Origin: Panicum virgatum
Lineage: Eukaryota; Streptophyta; Magnoliopsida; Poales; Poaceae
Assembly (NCBI RefSeq): GCF_016808335.1
Contig: NC_053141.1
Span: 27,330,456 to 27,394,455, forward strand
Direction of reading: 5' to 3'
Length of the DNA: 64,000 nucleotides
In this document: positions 9,843 to 22,239 of the stretch, piece after piece
How positions within the stretch are numbered: position 1 is the first letter of the stretch
How the letters are laid out: every line of letters begins with the position of its first letter
The notes under the pieces: model-generated
What the model was told of the DNA's origin: nothing
What the model saw: only the letters and a program-made list of their open reading frames with translations
Databases searched by the model: none
Translations under genes and position numbers: made by a program

Positions 9843-12800
9843 TTAGAGTCTGCCTCCGCACCGGGTCGAGTCGCACCGCGTCGTCACTCCCAACCGAACC
9901 CGGCCGCCTCTCACTGACAGATGGGTGTGCCCAGTCATCCCACACCTTGGGCTCCTTCTTTTCCCGTTTCGGCAAAGGAACGCACGAGCGATGAGCTGCT
10001 GCCGCACCAGAACAGCACCAACCCGACTCACCCGGCCAATCGCATGCACCAGACCGCCCTAGACACCCACGCGGATGCCACCAACCCTTTCGCGGTGGAC
10101 CCCGCCAGCCTATCGCCCTCGCCTTCCCCAGTTCGACTGCGAATGCGCTCCGGCAGAAACACAACAGCCTCCGACACAATCTCTGCTGCGGCATGATCTC
10201 GCTCCCTACTTTTGACACCAATTGAAGCACGGCATCCCGCTCGCTCTCGCGTCGTGGCCATGCAACCCCAGCCTGGAAGCCTTGGTCGCCGTCTGATCGA
10301 GCAACAACGAGATCAGCCGTCCTCCACACCTATGGCCGCGGCCGCCCTATAAAAGGGGAGAGGCCGGGAGCAGTAGGGTTCCAACCCAATCCGCCGCCGC
10401 TTCGGTGGCTTGCCCAACAACCTACCTGCCGTGCTAGAGAAGAGAAAGGAGGAGAGGAGGGAGGCAGAGAGAGGAGAGGCAGGAGGCAGTGAGACGAAGC
10501 TGGAGCACGCCAGAGTACCGTCCGTGGTCGCCAAAGCCGGACAAGCCACCAGAGCTGCTCGGGACACCCAGATCGTGGGTGCTGTGTGGTACGACTACAC
10601 CAATGCCGCACACTGCACCAACCTACCTTTGTTGATAATCGATGACAAGCCTGCAGTGTGCACCCAACCCCCCCCCCCCCCCACCGCACTAGCTCTGTGG
10701 CCGTAACACACTCGTCACCGAGGCATGCTGCCGTCGCGTTCCCGCACCGGGAAGCGCCGAGCGGAGTCTCGCTCACCACAGCACATGCCACGCATCCACG
10801 CACACACGAAACGTCGGCCGCCTTGCCACGCCGAGCTCTACAGCATGGAAACGCATGTGCCAAAGGGCCACGGGTGCCACACCCGCCATGGCCAGAGCAC
10901 GGCCATGGCGAGGCCATCCAAGCTTCATCCACTGTGCGTCGCCATGGCGTGGGCTTTCCACACCACTCCGGCCACCTCGCGCTGTGAGGGTGAGTCGTCG
11001 AGACTCACCTGGTGACCGTGAACCTAGCCGCCTAGATGGATTAGAGAGAAAGGACCACCGGAAACTGATTTCTCCCGTCCGCACAAACGCCAGAGTTCCG
11101 TGGTGCCTCCCCGGTGCACGCGGACCCCGCCGTAGAAATTGGTCGCCACCGTCTAGGCCATCAGCTCCGCGAGGATTCCAATCGAGGGAAGACAGGGCAC
11201 TTTTGCCTCGGTTTGGTCTGTAACAGTACTGCCACAGTCTGCCGACGGCGCGGCCCTGCCATCGCCGTGGCCATCCTTGCCTAAGCACTATCCAGCCACC
11301 CTAGCAGCGAGCATCAACCCGCCAAGGCACGAAATAACCCGTAGAGCCCCCACGAGCCTTTGCCCTAAAGCCGAAGGGCCTCGCCATTGTAGCGCTACCG
11401 CACGCTGCTGTGATGTCGCTAACACCAGCCGCCGGAGACACCTAACCACTCGCTGTAGCCGCCCTAGCCCCACGGAGCCCTAGACCGCCCTTAGAGCTCT
11501 ACAGGTCCACCGGAGATCGCGCGGGCGCAAGCTCGCCGCCGGCGGCACGCCACTGTGCGGAACAGAGGAGCAGAGGAAAGTTGGAGAAAGGGAGGGGAGG
11601 CCGGTGCACCTAAACCACCATGAACCAGAGGGAGGAGAGAAGAAGTGGACGGTGTCCACCGCGAGCCGAGTCTGTGGCTCACGAGCCCGCACCAACCTGT
11701 CCACCGTACACCGAACCCCGTAGACCAGGGCCAAAGGAGTAGCCACGCAGTGGAACCAGTGCACCGTGGACCTAAGAGAAAAAGGAGAAGGGTGCACACG
11801 GTGCACCATAGACCGAGTCAATGGTCTATAAGACCGCCCGCACTTGTCCACCATGCACCGCAACCCGTGGACCCGAGCCCGATTGGAGACCAGACCCACC
11901 ACGTGGATCCACTGTAGCACGACACATGTCTGGGCCGGGCCAGCCCAACTCGGGCCAACCCGGCCTAATACCAGCCCACTTGGCCCATTACTGTTGACTA
12001 GGTCAATGCTGATGTCAGCACGATGTCAGCGAGACCCACCAGCCAGCCTCTGGAATACCACCATGGCGATGATGTCAGCATGACGTCAGCTCAGCCTATC
12101 ACAGACTGCCACATGTCTAGCTCTGATTAAACCAGCCTTTTATCTTTTTCAGAAAATGGTTTAAACTTCAGAAACTCATAGAAAATTCAAACGGGCCTTT
12201 GCTAGTATATATGATGCATGCATATACCTGAGCCTTATGCCTTGATTTAAACCCTTCATCACCCAATTACCTAGCTACGCGCTCGCACTTATATATGCCT
12301 TCCTGCTTGCTTGCACTTTACTCCATCATACTTTTTATATAACCTTAGATGTACTATGGTGGAGGAATTAATTGGTAAAATGTGATAACAACTGGGGAGT
12401 GTGCTGGTTGAGTCTTGGGTGCGTGTGTAGTGAGGGTTGAGTCCACTGGACAGGATTTATGACGAGTCATGAGACGAGTCTTGCCGAGGAGGATGTGACC
12501 TAGGCATTCCCGCTTTTGCTTACCTGTGGCGGGTACCTGTTTTGAGGAGTTCCCGGCTTGGACTCTTGTGATGGGAGGAAGACCGGGGTGGAGGTGCTGT
12601 AGCGGTATGGGGAATCAGATTGCCCCCTTTGAGGAGATGTCATGTCCAGTCCTTCTAAGGACTAGTATATCAGAGGGACTAGTATATCAGAGAACCGGCC
12701 CCTAGGAAAATGTCTCGTGCACACCACTCGTCCCCGATGGGTGGGGTGCGGATACCCTTCTAGTATGGACGGTGCCATTACTATTTGGATGAGAGTGGAT

Positions 12801-13260
12801 AGTGTTAGGGGATGGACGGTTGCGGCCTCCATTCCCCGATTAGCGTGATGTCCATAGGCCCCACATCACGTTTCACAGACTCAGTGCCCCAGTGCACTGG
12901 AGTGATCTAGGATGAGTGATATGGTGGCATCGAACCACTAGGAGGCCTTCGTTTTCGCCTAGGTGTTCATGCGCACTGATGACGGTGATCTTGTGGCTAC
13001 AGGTGTACAAGCTATGCACAGTTATCAAATCAATACGTATTATCCTGCTTAAGGCATGGTCAAGATTTAGGCTTGGACTATTGGCGGGCACAGCCGGCCC
13101 TCGGGCCTGGACGACCGCCGGACATGTACCGGCCTTTCTCTTGTTTTCTTCCCTTGACCCACGTGTCTCTGACTAGTGAGATGAGTCCTTCTTTTCTCCC
13201 CTGGTTTCTGATACGGCTGTGAGCCCATGTGGTTGGGAGCCGTCTTTACCGCCTGAGTGT
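9843..13260 (+). mobile_element. Long LTR-like retrotransposon sequence, non-coding
   Basis: About 3.4 kb with no credible protein but strong plant LTR features on the plus strand: TATA box CTATAAAAGG at 10,347-10,356, a GC-rich leader-like part (10,380-11,930), TGACGTCA at 12,081-12,088 within repeated gatgtcagca phrases (12,006-12,090), and an AT-richer tail. A run of 14-16 Cs lies at about 10,668-10,682. LTRs of this size occur in Tat/Retand-type Ty3/gypsy elements, which is a guess from length and composition. No partner LTR, PBS or PPT was found. GC-rich open frames here are on both strands and look like chance. Confidence 0.4.
10347..10356 (+). promoter_or_regulatory. TATA box of the 9.8-13.2 kb LTR-like sequence
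   Basis: CTATAAAAGG in a GC-rich setting, followed about 30 bases on by a GC-rich leader. It is one of the strongest core-promoter matches in the window. Activity is not shown. Confidence 0.4.
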
Positions 13261-13264
13261 GAGA

Positions 13265-13926
13265 GTGTGTGCGGTGAGATGTGTTTGGGATGGGAGATGA
13301 TGATATGATGAGATATCCACCACTTAGGGTTTTCTTCATCACTCACCCTCTCTCCTCACCCCCCCTCTCTCTCTCCTGCCCTCCACGCGACCAGCAGAGA
13401 CGGCGGCCCGTGCGGCGGCGCCGCCCCGCCCCCTCCCTCCCTCGACGGCATCTCCGAGCGGCGGATCTGGCCACCCCCGGCCGGCGCGGAGCGGAGGGGC
13501 GGATCCGGCCACCCCCGGCCGGTGCGGAGCGGAGGGGCGGCGCAGCAGGCGGAGGTCAGCCAGCGGCCAGCGCGAGGGCGGCCAGCGGCGGCGGCGCCCC
13601 TGGCAAGCGGCGGGTGGCGGTGGCGCAAGCGGTGGGCGGGCCGGCGGCAGCGGCCGCGTGCCGGCCGGCGGCGGTGCGCGGGCGGCCGGCGGCGGCGTGG
13701 CGGGCGGCCAGCAGCGCGGCATCAGATGGGCTCACTGGGCCTAGATGGGCTCGGCGGGCTCACCTGTTTTTTTTATTTTTTATTAACAGAGGCGTGCACA
13801 AGAACACCTCTGAAAATGTTCCATTTATAGTGACTATAGCTCTGAGGCATTTCCGAAAAGCATCTCCGAAAATCGAAAATCGAAAATTGAAAATGCACGC
13901 CTCCGAAAATAAAAATTATAGTAGTG
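13265..13926. mobile_element. CACTA element, right end with GC-rich core
   Basis: The stretch ends ...ATTATAGTAGTG at 13,926, i.e. an inverted CACTACTATAAT terminus. Subterminal repeats lie in the last 150 bases (aacagaggcgtgc, acacctctgaaaatg, cctccgaaaa; 13,783-13,910). The following TTA could be one side of a 3-bp duplication. The left end was not found, so 13,265 is only where the sequence character changes. The core (13,360-13,730) is very GC-rich and open in all frames; I see no real protein there. Confidence 0.55.
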
Positions 13927-14110
13927 TTAAGGTCTTATTATCAGACGCCGCCTGATACAACCATCCTTCATCATGCAATAACTCAACCGAAATCATATTC
14001 CTCCGTAGCCCCGACACATACTTCACACCCTTAAGTAGCATCTCATGTTCATCACACATCTTGAATTTGATATCGAGCACTCCTATAATACGATAAACTG
14101 AATCATCTCT
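13927..14110 (-). pseudogene. pol: copia pol scrap (between protease and integrase)
   Basis: The minus strand encodes IKFKMCDEHEMLLKGVKYV followed by SGLRRNMISVELLHDEGWLY, the segment that follows the protease in copia polyproteins of grasses. It is cut on the left by the CACTA terminus at 13,926 and on the right by a microsatellite at 14,128. No other part of this element is recognisable nearby. It is clearly a different copy from the element at 3,658-8,096. Confidence 0.7.
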
Positions 14111-14125
14111 TAAGTGAGAGGAGGA

Positions 14126-14127
<2 letters not shown>

Positions 14128-14182
<55 letters not shown>
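14128..14182 (+). repeat. Compound microsatellite (TA)n(GA)n
   Basis: About 15 TA units (14,128-14,158) followed directly by about 12 GA units (14,159-14,182). Beyond it, 14,183-14,646 is AT-rich and pyrimidine-rich DNA in which I see no gene or element. Confidence 0.95.
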
Positions 14183-14646
14183 AGAGAGGGGATGAGAGGA
14201 AGAAAAAGAAGACAGAGGGTATTTTGATCCATAAATTTTAAGAAACATGTCGAAGGGGTAAATAGTATCTTTCGAAGATTTTTAAAATTGTAATGATATG
14301 GTTTCAATATAACGAATTGTAATGGTAGATTAGTGAACTCAGACAATTATAATGACATAGATCTAATTAACCCAAGAATAAAACCTCCAATTTTAGGCAT
14401 CCCATGCGCAGCTGCCTCTTAACTTCTATGAGTGAAATTTCATGGACCGAGCCATGTACATAGCTGGTGATACATCCGACTGGCGGCAGGCCTGGCTAGG
14501 AGTGGGGTGGGCGACCGCTCCTCCCCTCTCTTCTTTTTCCTTACTTTCTCTTCTTCTTCCTCCCCCCTTCCTTTTTATTCTTTCATCCTAAAAATGAAGG
14601 AGAGCTTAGGGAGGTATCCGTTGATCCTAGGGAAATAGGAGGGGGG

Positions 14647-14990
14647 CACTACAACAGAAAGGGGATGTTGTCCCGGTTGACAACCCCCTTTAGTCCCGGT
14701 TGACTAAAGCCTGGGACCTTTAGTCCCGGTTGCTACAACCGGGACCAAAGGGTCCGCGACGTGAAAAAAAGTTTGTATTTTATGGGAATCGAACCCAAGA
14801 GCTCTTGTCTCAAGTATAGCTTTTTTACCATCCCAGCTATACCGCGCATGCGACCTATTATGGGATGTTTTCTCTTTGTACTAACCTGTAGAGAGCCCTT
14901 TGGTCCCGGTTGGTGCTACCAACCAGGATAAAAAAAAAGGGTCTTTGGTATGGGTTGGTGCCAAGATAAAAGATCCTTCCACTCTCCACG
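14647..14990. mobile_element. CACTA element left-end fragment
   Basis: Starts CACTACAACAGAAAGGGG, a CACTA-type terminus, followed by subterminal repeats tagtcccggttg / caaccgggac at 14,668-14,755 and again ggtcccggttgg near 14,901-14,945. No matching right end follows; the sequence changes near 14,990. It contains a tRNA-like pol III box pair at 14,784-14,848. The stretch 14,991-15,336 holds nothing I can assign. Confidence 0.6.
14784..14848 (-). ncRNA. tRNA-like pol III box pair inside a CACTA end
   Basis: On the minus strand the sequence has an A-box-like TAGCTGGGATGG (14,828-14,839) and a perfect B box GGTTCGATTCC (14,785-14,795) at roughly tRNA spacing. A normal cloverleaf cannot be drawn: the acceptor and anticodon stems do not pair. 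It is best read as a tRNA-derived relic, not a functional tRNA gene. Similar pairs occur in two other CACTA elements of this window. Confidence 0.5.
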
Positions 14991-15352
14991 AGCCCGGCTA
15001 GTTGTTGGACTTGGGGTAAAAGCCTCCATTGATCCGGAGTCCAACGACGGCCAGAATAAATGCGAGTATCAAAGGCCAATTCTGTAGTAGTTGAGGACTT
15101 GAAGCACAGGGTTCAGGACGCTCAAACGTCAGGGTTCAGGAAGCTAGAGCGTCCGGTGGCCGCGTGCGTGACGACTCGTGAGCAAGTGGAGCTTGCATCG
15201 CTGCAAAAAGAGGACATGCCACTAATCAATACAAAAAAACATCCGTGGAGCATCTCAAAAAAAAAAGAAAGAAAAAAGGATGAACATCCAATTCAAACAC
15301 AGTAACACACGTGGATAGTTCTGCACGACTGCATCAAGTCCTATCGTTTTTG

Positions 15353-15420
15353 GCAAAAGGGCCTGTAGCTAGTTATAAGAGTCTCGGTAGCACCTGAGAT
15401 TCTAAGTTTGACTTTCCATG
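15353..15420 (+). mobile_element. tRNA-derived SINE, 5' part (pol III promoter)
   Basis: Follows the 16-bp target duplication AGTCCTATCGTTTTTG (15,337-15,352). It contains an A-box-like TAGCTAGTTATAAGAG and a B-box-like AAGTTTGACTTTCC, the layout of a tRNA-derived SINE head. The SINE is then interrupted by a 7.85-kb LTR element and resumes at 23,274. Confidence 0.75.
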
Positions 15421-16549
15421 TGTGACAGACCCGCCGAGTTAAAATGCTTAATTAAGTGTAACCGCCATCATTTGAACACATCAGACGTATTAGTTTAATT
15501 AAGTGTAACTTGGCTGGCTGTTTCCAACCCACAGACCGATCGAAACACACCAGAACTCTCGCACAAAGGCGAGCGCAGAAGGTACCTGCATAATACAATT
15601 TTTACAAAAAAATAGTAAATAATATTAAGACTTTTACAAAGTAACTTTAAATTTAAAATTTACAAAAGAAAAAATAGCGGCGGAAGAGAATCTAACTTAC
15701 AGACCATTTTTACTGGAGAATAAATAAAACAAAATACATAAGTCGAGAACTACCGAGACGTGAAGACAAAGCACCACATCGAGTCCCACCAATGTGAAAC
15801 CTAGTTAGCTCCTATACCTGAAATAGGGTAAACAACAAACCCTGAGCAACTAATACTCAGCAAGACTTACCCAACTATTGGATATACTTAGCCCACATAT
15901 CTAGACATGCAAAGATATTTGGCTGGTGGTTTATTTTGCAGAAAAAGCATCTAAAAGTGGATCCTTATTTTTAATATTTTAGCTCCAGATTCTATATAGA
16001 TTAACTATAATCTAATATTTGTCTAAACCAACTAGAGCACACATGGTAGAGCAAATATACTATAATTCAATGTAACCATCATCAAGGTGCTCATATCTGA
16101 CAGCGACTGATGGCGAATCGATCCGATTTAATCTTGCAAGGTGGACCTAACCAAGACGGCACGTATGAGCCCCGTCGGACCACACGCGCCAACCATTCCC
16201 CTCCCGGCCTCGAACTACAGGAACCAGCCCAACGACATATAGTTAGCCGAGCCCTACGTGAGACCACCAAAAGTAAACATATGCAACCCCTTTCTCCACG
16301 GCCACTCGACTACCCTAGGAGTTGGGTGCGAGTTCCTGTACTTTTGAAGCAAGGCAGTACTAGGCATACCGGTTTCGACTACCTCCTACTTCCGGCATGC
16401 GGTTAGTACAATATCAAACTCGGTCAGCAGGGCCAGACAACGGTACGGTCCTTAACCGACACAGACGGTGCTAAACATTCCCCGCCCGGTCTCCAATTCC
16501 TTTCCTTTCCTGCAACTTCCAATATTCCATATATTCAATTTATAGAGAC

Positions 16550-16717
16550 ATCCTATATCTCGTGAGTAACAGAAAATTACTCGACTCTAAAATATCCTAT
16601 ATCTCGCGAGTAACAGAAAATTACTCGACTCTAAAATATCCTATATCTCGCGAGTAATAGGAAATTACTCGACTCTAAATATCCTATATCTTGCGAGTAA
16701 CAGGATATCACTCGACT
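16550..16717 (+). repeat. 44-bp tandem repeat, four units (left LTR)
   Basis: Units of the form tcctatatctcgcgagtaac...attactcgactctaaaata. Each contains a near-palindrome around ctcgcgag and the inverted pair gagtaa / ttactc. The counterpart at 21,632-21,757 has three units. Confidence 0.85.
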
Positions 16718-17194
16718 TCTACCGAGACCTATTAAGCATAGCAGTGCTACCGACCTACACATACTAGTATAAGGCCCAGGGAAACCTAGGGATCATGCAA
16801 CTAAGATTTCAAACAACTCCTGAAACGTAATGCACAAGTAATAAGCATATATAGTGATTCATAAATTGAAATAGTAGGACATGCACCGGGGCTTGCCTGA
16901 GGGTAACACTAAGTTAGTGTTAATTCTAGCAAGGCCTTGGGCCCTTCCGACCTTGGGCCGGATCTTTGGTTGCTTAAGCGGGTCCTTCCATCTTCTGGCG
17001 ATATCCGTCGAACACCGTCTTGTGGGTCGACTCCAACACCGCGTGCTTCACGTCACACGTGTACATCTAGCGTACCTAAATGAGGTGCAATAATACATTT
17101 GCATGAATATATATGAAATGCCAGTTATTGCACAAGCATATGACACAATTTAGGACAGCTAAAATTCCCTACTTACAAAAGAACCACACTCAAA

Positions 17195-17720
17195 ATGAAC
17201 TAGCTGGCGAACTGTCCGCTATGCGGCAGCGGACTGTCCGTAGCTCAACCTTGCCGACCTACCAGACTACCAACGGCTCTGGATAAACCCACAACTACAA
17301 CACGGACTATCCGCGATCCGGTAGCGGACTGTCCGTAGTACACCTTTACAAATTCACACCAACAACGTCTCTGGATGAAATTCAAGCTCTACGGCGGACT
17401 GTCCGCTCCCTATTAGCGGACCATCCACAGTTCACTCTGCCCACCCACCCGAAACAACAACGTCTCTGGACAATTTCTAAACTTACCTGCGGACTGTCCG
17501 GCCCTCCATGGTGGACCGTCCGCGGTTCAACTACGCGGGACCACCAGAAACACAACGTTTCTAGGCAAACTCTAACCTAACTTGCGGACTGTTCGGCCCT
17601 CCTTGGCGGACCATCCGCAGTTCACTTTTGTAGACCTGCCAGAGCCAACGACGTCTCTGGACCCACCCTAATCTTACTGGCGGACCGTTCGTGGTTCGCC
17701 TCTTTGACACCACGCGATAG
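17195..17720 (+). repeat. GCGGAC/GTCCGC palindrome array (left LTR)
   Basis: About eleven copies of GCGGACYRTCCGC-type palindromes, usually in pairs about 22 bases apart. The pairs recur about every 90 bases together with aacgtctctgga, so the higher-order unit is about 90 bp. Two further copies lie at 18,131-18,143 and 18,153-18,164. Confidence 0.8.
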
Positions 17721-18183
17721 GTGGCAGCAGGTGCGGCGGCGGCAGCGGCGCACAACAGGAGGGGAAAAAGGCCAGGGAGCACAAGTAACTCACCACGAAT
17801 CCATTCTCGTGGTCGGTTCGGGTGGAGGATGACCGGAGAAATGGATCGACGGTGGAGCAAAGCTTCAAGCGGGCTCCAATGGTGACCGGCGGTGGCGGGG
17901 GCGATTCCGGCCGGGAGAAGCTAGGCTGGGGGTTGGGAAGGTGGAGGAGGTGCTGGGGAAGATGCTCGCGCAAAGAATCGAGGTATGGTGGCCGGAGGAG
18001 TGAGATCGAAGATAGGGGGTGACGGCGGAGCGAGCGAACGAGCGGAGCTCGTCTCTGATCGATGGGAGGAGGAGGAAGGAGGAGATGACAACCGGGCCCA
18101 CAACCAGATAAATATCTGGGCATTACTTTGGCGGACCGTCCGCCGCTCCCTAGCGGACCGTCCGTAGTTTTCTGGGTGTTAGA

Positions 18184-18200
18184 ACCCTACCCCCTTAAAG
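18184..18200 (-). other. Polypurine tract of the LARD-like element
   Basis: The minus strand reads AAGGGGGTAGGGT directly before the 3' LTR start, the expected plus-strand primer for reverse transcription. A second similar tract (cctacccccttaaag) is near 18,599-18,613. Confidence 0.75.
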
Positions 18201-20442
18201 AAATCTCGGCCCGAGATATAAAAGGGAAAGGAAATGGCCGAGAATGAACTTCTAAGAACTATACATGACCAATATGAGTGGGCCACAAAATTTTGCACAT
18301 TTACTCCAGCTCCGTGCTTGACATCCAAATGATGTCAAGGAAACATTAGGAGGAAGAAGAACTCAAGGACTTTCTGAATTGGATTAAAAACAGAAACTAC
18401 TACCTATACATTATGAGTTTCAAGGAACTCCTGGAATCCCTGGAGAAAGGACATCAAGGTTGCCCAATACATTCTTGCTCAACTTTGTTCATTAATTAGG
18501 TGAAATAACGCAAGACATACATGTTACTATGCAAGTTAGTGGCTATGATCCCCAGAAACTCAAACATCAAATAACCCATTATCATACTCTCCGAGAGCCT
18601 ACCCCCTTAAAGAATAACGCAGGAGAAATCGAGTTCAAATATTGCACAAAAGGAATGACGGTGTAGTTTCATCCACACGCACTTAAGCACCGGCGCGCTC
18701 CCAGGAGCACAATCGCATGGCGGCCGCACACGCGAGGCCCTAGGTCCCGTCGCGGCACTATAGGGCGTGGGACAAATCTTCACCATATAAGAACCAATAA
18801 TAGAAATCCGAATAACACGATTGGATACAAAGAGATTAGAGAGCAGCTAGAAAATACGTTCAAAGGCATGAAATCCACATGGTCAGCCAAACTACCACCA
18901 AATTTTTCCCTAACCTTGCATGACCCAACAATGCAATATGATGTGATGCAATAGTGTGGTTGCCATGCAATAAACATGGGACCTTATTAATGCAGGATAA
19001 CTATACTGAATGTGATCAAGTTTCTAATTTATTTATATTTATTTGAGCAAGAATGCAAGCGGAACCACTTTAGGTATAGGAATCAAGGCGATTAGAAATA
19101 AACGAATACTCATACTAGAAGAACAATAGGGTGGTTTTAGTTATCAAGAATGACCGGGACGGGTGATCTTCGAGCATTTGAAGGAATAGCCTAGAGACAA
19201 ATTAACATTGACCAACAGTGGGAATATCAATATTTGAATAAATTGAAATGGTCAATGAACCACAGATAGGATGATCTTAGCTATTTTTCCTAGATCATAA
19301 TCTAACACGGAATAAAAAGTCTATATTAAAAAGGTATCGAAGAGGTCTACCACTACTGAGGGCTCTTCTCTTATTATCTTCATATTTCGAAATGGCCAAA
19401 TTGTAGATACCTTGCAGAGTACTGATTTTTTTCAAACATCTCGATGCGGCAGTAGTCAAATTTCAGAACCCACAAACTAAAGATCTAAAAATTCATAATT
19501 CTTGACAACACCTAAAACTAAGTTACCTACAAGTTTGAAACCATGAATTTATTCAAATTTTATAAAACAGAGTCCTAATCAACACACTTCCTAAAACTTC
19601 CTATCATTAAAATGCTCTTAATGGTGAGGACCGCGAATGACAGCATAGCACAAAATTTTAAACCAACCAACAAAACACAAGAAATGAATTTAAATGAATG
19701 ACATAGTGCATGAATTTAAATGACTAACGTGGTGCATGCACGCCCTATACGTCGTTATTTTGACTCCCAAGATGATAAGATCAATCAGAAGGCTTCATCC
19801 TCGGAAACGAAGAACATTAACCACTACTATATTCGTACTTCGCATTTCAACTATTTAATTAAATAGATACGTTTTGTTCAAGCACGACACACTGATTTTC
19901 AGGTTTTCCTAATCATGTATAGTTCAAAATTACTGAAAGGAGATGTGCCGGGTGTGAAGGAATTTATACAAAACTTAATAATAACACCCGAAGCAAAACA
20001 ATATGATCAATATGATAAAATGCTAATAAACATTCAAAGCAAAAACAGTACGTACGATATGATGTATGCATGAACTGTACGTCCTCACAAAAATAAAAAT
20101 TTTGCCACTCAAACTATGGCAATATACGGAGGTCCTTGCGGTGGCACCATACGTACTCTCCCTATATACTAGCCGTCTATTACTAATTCTATCCTACGTA
20201 AGCGGGGTTAGTGTACCTGCAAAAAAAATCACATTATATATATTTATATCCAAGAATGCTAATTGCCTAGAAGTTAGTTGCTATTATATATCTAACCACC
20301 TGATATAACCAACACTATATAGGGCTTACGAACTAATCTCTCCTAATCCCTTAAGCGCAGAGAAGCGTATTTTTCTGAAACTCACTTTTAGTCTTAAAAA
20401 CATGAAAAATAAACATGCTGGTATCCCTCCTGGTGCATTTCA
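18201..20442 (-). other. Non-coding interior of the LARD-like element
   Basis: About 2.2 kb of AT-rich sequence with no open frame longer than about 80 codons and no gag, protease, RT or integrase motif on either strand. Transposition, when active, would have needed proteins from another element. Confidence 0.75.
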
Positions 20443-20454
20443 GCTCTGATACCA
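20443..20454 (-). other. Primer binding site of the LARD-like element
   Basis: The minus strand reads TGGTATCAGAGC, a perfect match to the plant initiator-Met tRNA primer site, two bases inside the 5' LTR. This fixes the element orientation. Confidence 0.88.
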
Positions 20455-21631
20455 GCAGTGACAGACCCGTTGAGTTAAAACGCTTAATTAAGCGTAACCG
20501 CCATCATTTAAACACATCAGGCGCATTAGCTTAATTAAGTGTAACTTGACAGGCTGTTTCCAACCCACAGGCCGATCGAAACACACCAGAAGTCTCGCAC
20601 AAAGGCGAGCGCAGAAGGTACTAGCATGATACAATTTTTATAAAAAATAGTAAATAATATTAAGACTTTTACAAAGCAGCTTTAAATTTAAAATTTACAA
20701 AAAAAAGATAGCGGCGGAAGAGAATCTAACTTACAAAGCATTTTTACTAGAGAGTAAATAAAACAAAATAAACAAGTCGAGAACTACCGAGACGTGAAGA
20801 CTTGCCACATCGAGCCCACCGATGTGAAACCTAGTTAGCTCCTATACCTGAAATAGGGTAAACAACAAACCCTGAGCAACTAATACTCAGCAAGACTTAC
20901 CCGACTATTGGGTATACTTAGCTCACATATCTAGACATGCAAGATATTTGGCTGGTAGTTTATTTTGCAGAAAAAACATCTAAAAATGGATCCTTATTTT
21001 CAATATTTTAGCTCCAGGTTCTATATAGATTAACTATAATCTAATATTTGCCTAAACGAACTAGAGCACACAGGGTAGAGCAAATATACCATAATTCAAT
21101 GTAACCATCATCATAAATGTATAATCCATATTCCATATTATATCACTACGATGTGGTGCTGCAATCAAGTTGCTCATATCCGAGAGCGATTGACGGCGAA
21201 TCAATCCGATTTAACCTTGCAAGGTGGACCTAACTAACAAGGCACGCATAAGCCCCGTCGGACCACACACGCCAACCATTCCCCTCCCCACCTCGAACTA
21301 CAGGAACCAGCCCAATGACATATAGTCAGCCGAGCCCTACGTGAGACCACCAAAAGTAAACATATGCAACCCCTTTCTCTGCGGCCACTCGACTACCCTA
21401 GGAGTTGGGTGCGGGTTCCTGTACTTTCGAAGCAAGGCAGTACTAGGCTTACTGGTTTCGACTGCCTCCTACTTCCGGCATGCGGTTAGTACAATATCAA
21501 ATTCGATCAGCTGGGCCAGACAATGGTACGGTCCTTAACCGACACAGATGGAGCTAAACATTTCCCGCCCGGTCTCCAATTCCTTTTCTTTCCTGCATCT
21601 TCTAATATTCCATATATTCAATTTATAGAGA

Positions 21632-21757
21632 CATCCTATATCTCGCGAGTAACATGAAATTACTCGACTCTAAAATATCCTATATCTCGTGAGTAACAGG
21701 AAATTACTCGACTCTAAAATATCCTATATCTCATGAGTAACAGGATATCACACGACT
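21632..21757 (+). repeat. 44-bp tandem repeat, three units (right LTR)
   Basis: Same unit as 16,550-16,717 but one copy fewer, showing unit gain or loss since the two LTRs were made identical by reverse transcription. Confidence 0.85.
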
Positions 21758-22239
21758 TCTACCGAGACCTATTAAGCATAGCAGTGCTACCGACCTACAC
21801 ATACTAGTATAAGGCCCAGGGAAACCTAGGGATCATGCAACTAAGGTTTCAAACAACTCCTAAAACATAATGCACAAGTAATAAGCATATATAGTGATTC
21901 ATAAATTGAAATAGTAGGACATGCACCGGGGCTTGCCTGAGGGTGACACTAAGTTAGTGTTAACTCTAGCAAGGCCTTGGGCCCTTCTGACCTTGGGCCG
22001 GATCTTTGGTAGCTTCAGCGGTTCTTTCCATCTTCTGGCGATATCCGTCGAACACAGTCTTGTGGGTCGACTCCAATACCGCGTGCTTCACGTCACACGT
22101 GTACATCTAGCGTACCTAAATGAAGTGCAATAATGCATATGCATGAATATATATGAAATGCCAGTTATTGCACAAGCATATGACACAAATTAGCATAGGT
22201 AAAATTCCCTACTTACAAAAAAACCACACTCAAAATGAA

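Larger units (their letters stand above)
15421..18183 (-). repeat. 3' LTR of the LARD-like element
   Basis: About 2,763 bp, matching 20,457-23,273 over its whole length with many substitutions and indels. It carries four units of a 44-bp tandem repeat (16,550-16,717) where the other LTR has three. It lacks a roughly 58-bp segment present in the other LTR near 21,112-21,170, and has one GCGGACCGTCCGC block fewer at its end. Its outer base triplet is mutated (TTAGA instead of TTACA on the plus strand). Confidence 0.9.

Noticed and set aside
10330..11920. Several 80-200 codon open frames on both strands
   Set aside because: They overlap each other in opposite strands in GC-rich LTR-like DNA and have no family resemblance.
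13281..13955. Long plus-strand open frame of 224 codons in GC-rich DNA
   Set aside because: All six frames are open there; the product is Arg/Ala/Pro/Gly repeats with no domain, and the region ends inside CACTA subterminal repeats.
14784..14848. A functional tRNA gene
   Set aside because: Only the A and B boxes are kept; acceptor and anticodon stems do not pair.
16550..16717. CRISPR-like regular repeats
   Set aside because: Units are contiguous 44-bp tandem repeats without unique spacers, within an LTR of a plant genome.
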